From contig JAABQD010000001.1 in the NCBI GenBank assembly GCA_011391635.1, positions 1 to 64,000 on the forward strand: DNA of 64,000 nt, written 5' to 3'. This document shows positions 63,163 to 64,000 of the stretch, piece by piece. The notes below the pieces were generated by a model. It ran no database searches, had not been told where the DNA came from, and saw only the letters and a program-made list of their open reading frames with translations. Position numbers and translations under genes: made by a program. Numbering within the stretch: position 1 is the first letter of the stretch; each line of letters begins with the position of its first letter. The stretch comes from Sulfurimonas sp. GTDB lineage: Bacteria; Campylobacterota; Campylobacteria; Campylobacterales; Sulfurimonadaceae.

Positions 63163-63620
63163 AATAGCCCTGTTTTGTGTAGTTTATAGATTTAAGCTTA
63201 AAAAAGATAGTCTCAAAAGTAGTCTCTAATTATTTTTTTGGTTCTCTGCTAAGATTAAACAATTCTTGAAATTCTTGAACTGTATATTAGCTTTTTATCT
63301 AATGTTGTAACTTTTAACTTAACTTTTTCCAAATTTTTTTTGATAAATTAAATCTATTTATTGCAGTAGATTGAGTAATCTCAAACATTTTTATCCAATG
63401 CAAAATTTTTGTAATTATACATAAAATAAAATTTAATATAGCGGAGTAGTTGCCTAATCTCTTTGTTGAATATGTAATCCGGCTACACAGTTGTTTTATA
63501 TAAGAACACTTATTGCATAATTTTGGTTCAACTTGAATTAGCGTCTTCAAGGAATGAAAATGTATTGCAAATCAGCAATCTTACTGTAAAATCAGTTCTA
63601 AAAATAAAGAGAGGTAGAAA
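63163..63620. other. Intergenic region without a recognised gene
   Basis: 458 AT-rich bases between divergently oriented genes. It has no CCACATGCC copy, no clear hairpin and no tRNA. The minus ORF at 63314-63550 (78 codons, Leu/Ile/Lys-rich) has no supporting motif; it may be the remnant of something mobile, but nothing proves it. Confidence 0.55.
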
Positions 63621-64000
63621 ATGATGTTTAAGCTCATACTGATTTTTTTACTATTTACTTCTTTACTTATAGCAAGGAGCTTTAACTTTAGCGAAATTCG
63701 TTACAGCGATGCTATCGGGCGTTCTTTTGAGTTTCATGGGAAAATCACATTTGCACATGACGCTCTTTTGATAAACTATAATAATGACGAAAAAATATTA
63801 GACTATCAAAATGGTGTACTTGTTTATATGGAAAATATGAAACAAGTCGAAATAAGCCAAGAGCAAAAACAGGAAATTATTCAATATTTCGAAATTATAA
63901 TGATGCTTTATAAGGGTGAGAATGCCTCTCTTTTGAACGAATTTGAGATTGAAAAAACAGACAATTTAAGCATTTTGAAACCAAAAGGTTCTCTCAAAAA
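63621..64000 (+). CDS. LolA-like outer-membrane lipoprotein carrier homolog, N-terminal part
   Basis: Not in the ORF track because it runs off the right edge; 126 codons are open from ATG at 63621 with GAGGT upstream. Signal peptide (MMFKLILIFLLFTSLLIA), then the LolA-type strand pattern GKITFAHDALLINYNNDEKI and DYQNGVLVYMENMKQVE. LolA-like proteins carry lipids or lipoproteins across the periplasm. The C-terminus is outside the window. Confidence 0.68.
   Translation, partial: MMFKLILIFLLFTSLLIARSFNFSEIRYSDAIGRSFEFHGKITFAHDALLINYNNDEKILDYQNGVLVYMENMKQVEISQEQKQEIIQYFEIIMMLYKGENASLLNEFEIEKTDNLSILKPKGSLK

Noticed and set aside
63314-63550. 78-codon minus ORF as a gene or transposase remnant
   Set aside because: No ribosome site, no recognisable motif, composition like the surrounding AT-rich intergenic DNA.
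1-64000. CRISPR arrays, tRNA or rRNA genes, prophage
   Set aside because: No regularly spaced repeats with spacers, no cloverleaf-like segments and no phage structural genes were seen on reading both strands.

Overview
The window looks like a chromosomal stretch of a free-living Campylobacterota (Epsilonproteobacteria), most like Sulfurimonas and its relatives. The evidence is gene content and order: rsmE, rpmE, rsmI, a TrmH-family methylase, two lineage-specific hypothetical genes, an aminotransferase and hom follow one another as I recall for Campylobacter. DUF2393, AHQWRQPL-type histidine kinases, fused HisIE and AT-rich DNA with bare TATAAT -10 boxes also fit. I see no rRNA, tRNA, CRISPR array, prophage or intact insertion sequence.

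Layout. 1-9 kb (minus strand): start of a DUF4214 secreted protein, an OmpR-type two-component system fused to a TonB-receptor operon, an AAA+ ATPase, FadL and Nfo. 9-15 kb: an accessory patch with a PIN/RHH toxin-antitoxin pair, gene fragments, a DUF6338 membrane protein with a tiny partner, and two one-gene cassettes bracketed by copies of the promoter and start of a Y-family polymerase gene. 15-31 kb: mostly core metabolism (purF, hisIE, ilvE, glnA, leuA) with a desaturase, a porin and an orphan kinase. 31-38 kb: one operon from alaS to PBP1A. 38-47 kb: a signalling operon holding an adenylate cyclase, a class II cyclic-nucleotide phosphodiesterase, GAF/HD-GYP, FecR and a TPR/beta-barrel protein. 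47-50 kb: a GH3 glycosidase gene lying between two copies of yraN. 50-55 kb: formate dehydrogenase, GMC oxidoreductase and a small Cys-rich GKCG protein with a DUF4395 partner. 55-63 kb: hom back to rsmE. The window ends in a LolA-like gene.

The strongest unexplained signal is a short word, core CCACATGCC (extended TTCCACATGCCAA), which I count 38 times exactly in 64 kb on both strands, where fewer than one copy is expected by chance. It sits in intergenic regions, sometimes as inverted or direct pairs, and inside genes, where it writes recurring peptides such as FPHAK into unrelated proteins. Density, strand balance and pairing resemble DNA uptake sequences of Neisseria and Pasteurellaceae, a type of system I do not know from Campylobacterota. 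Two insertion-with-duplication scars (yraN/GH3 and the polymerase promoter copies) carry the same word, which fits frequent uptake and recombination of DNA. That function is inference; the over-representation is seen directly.
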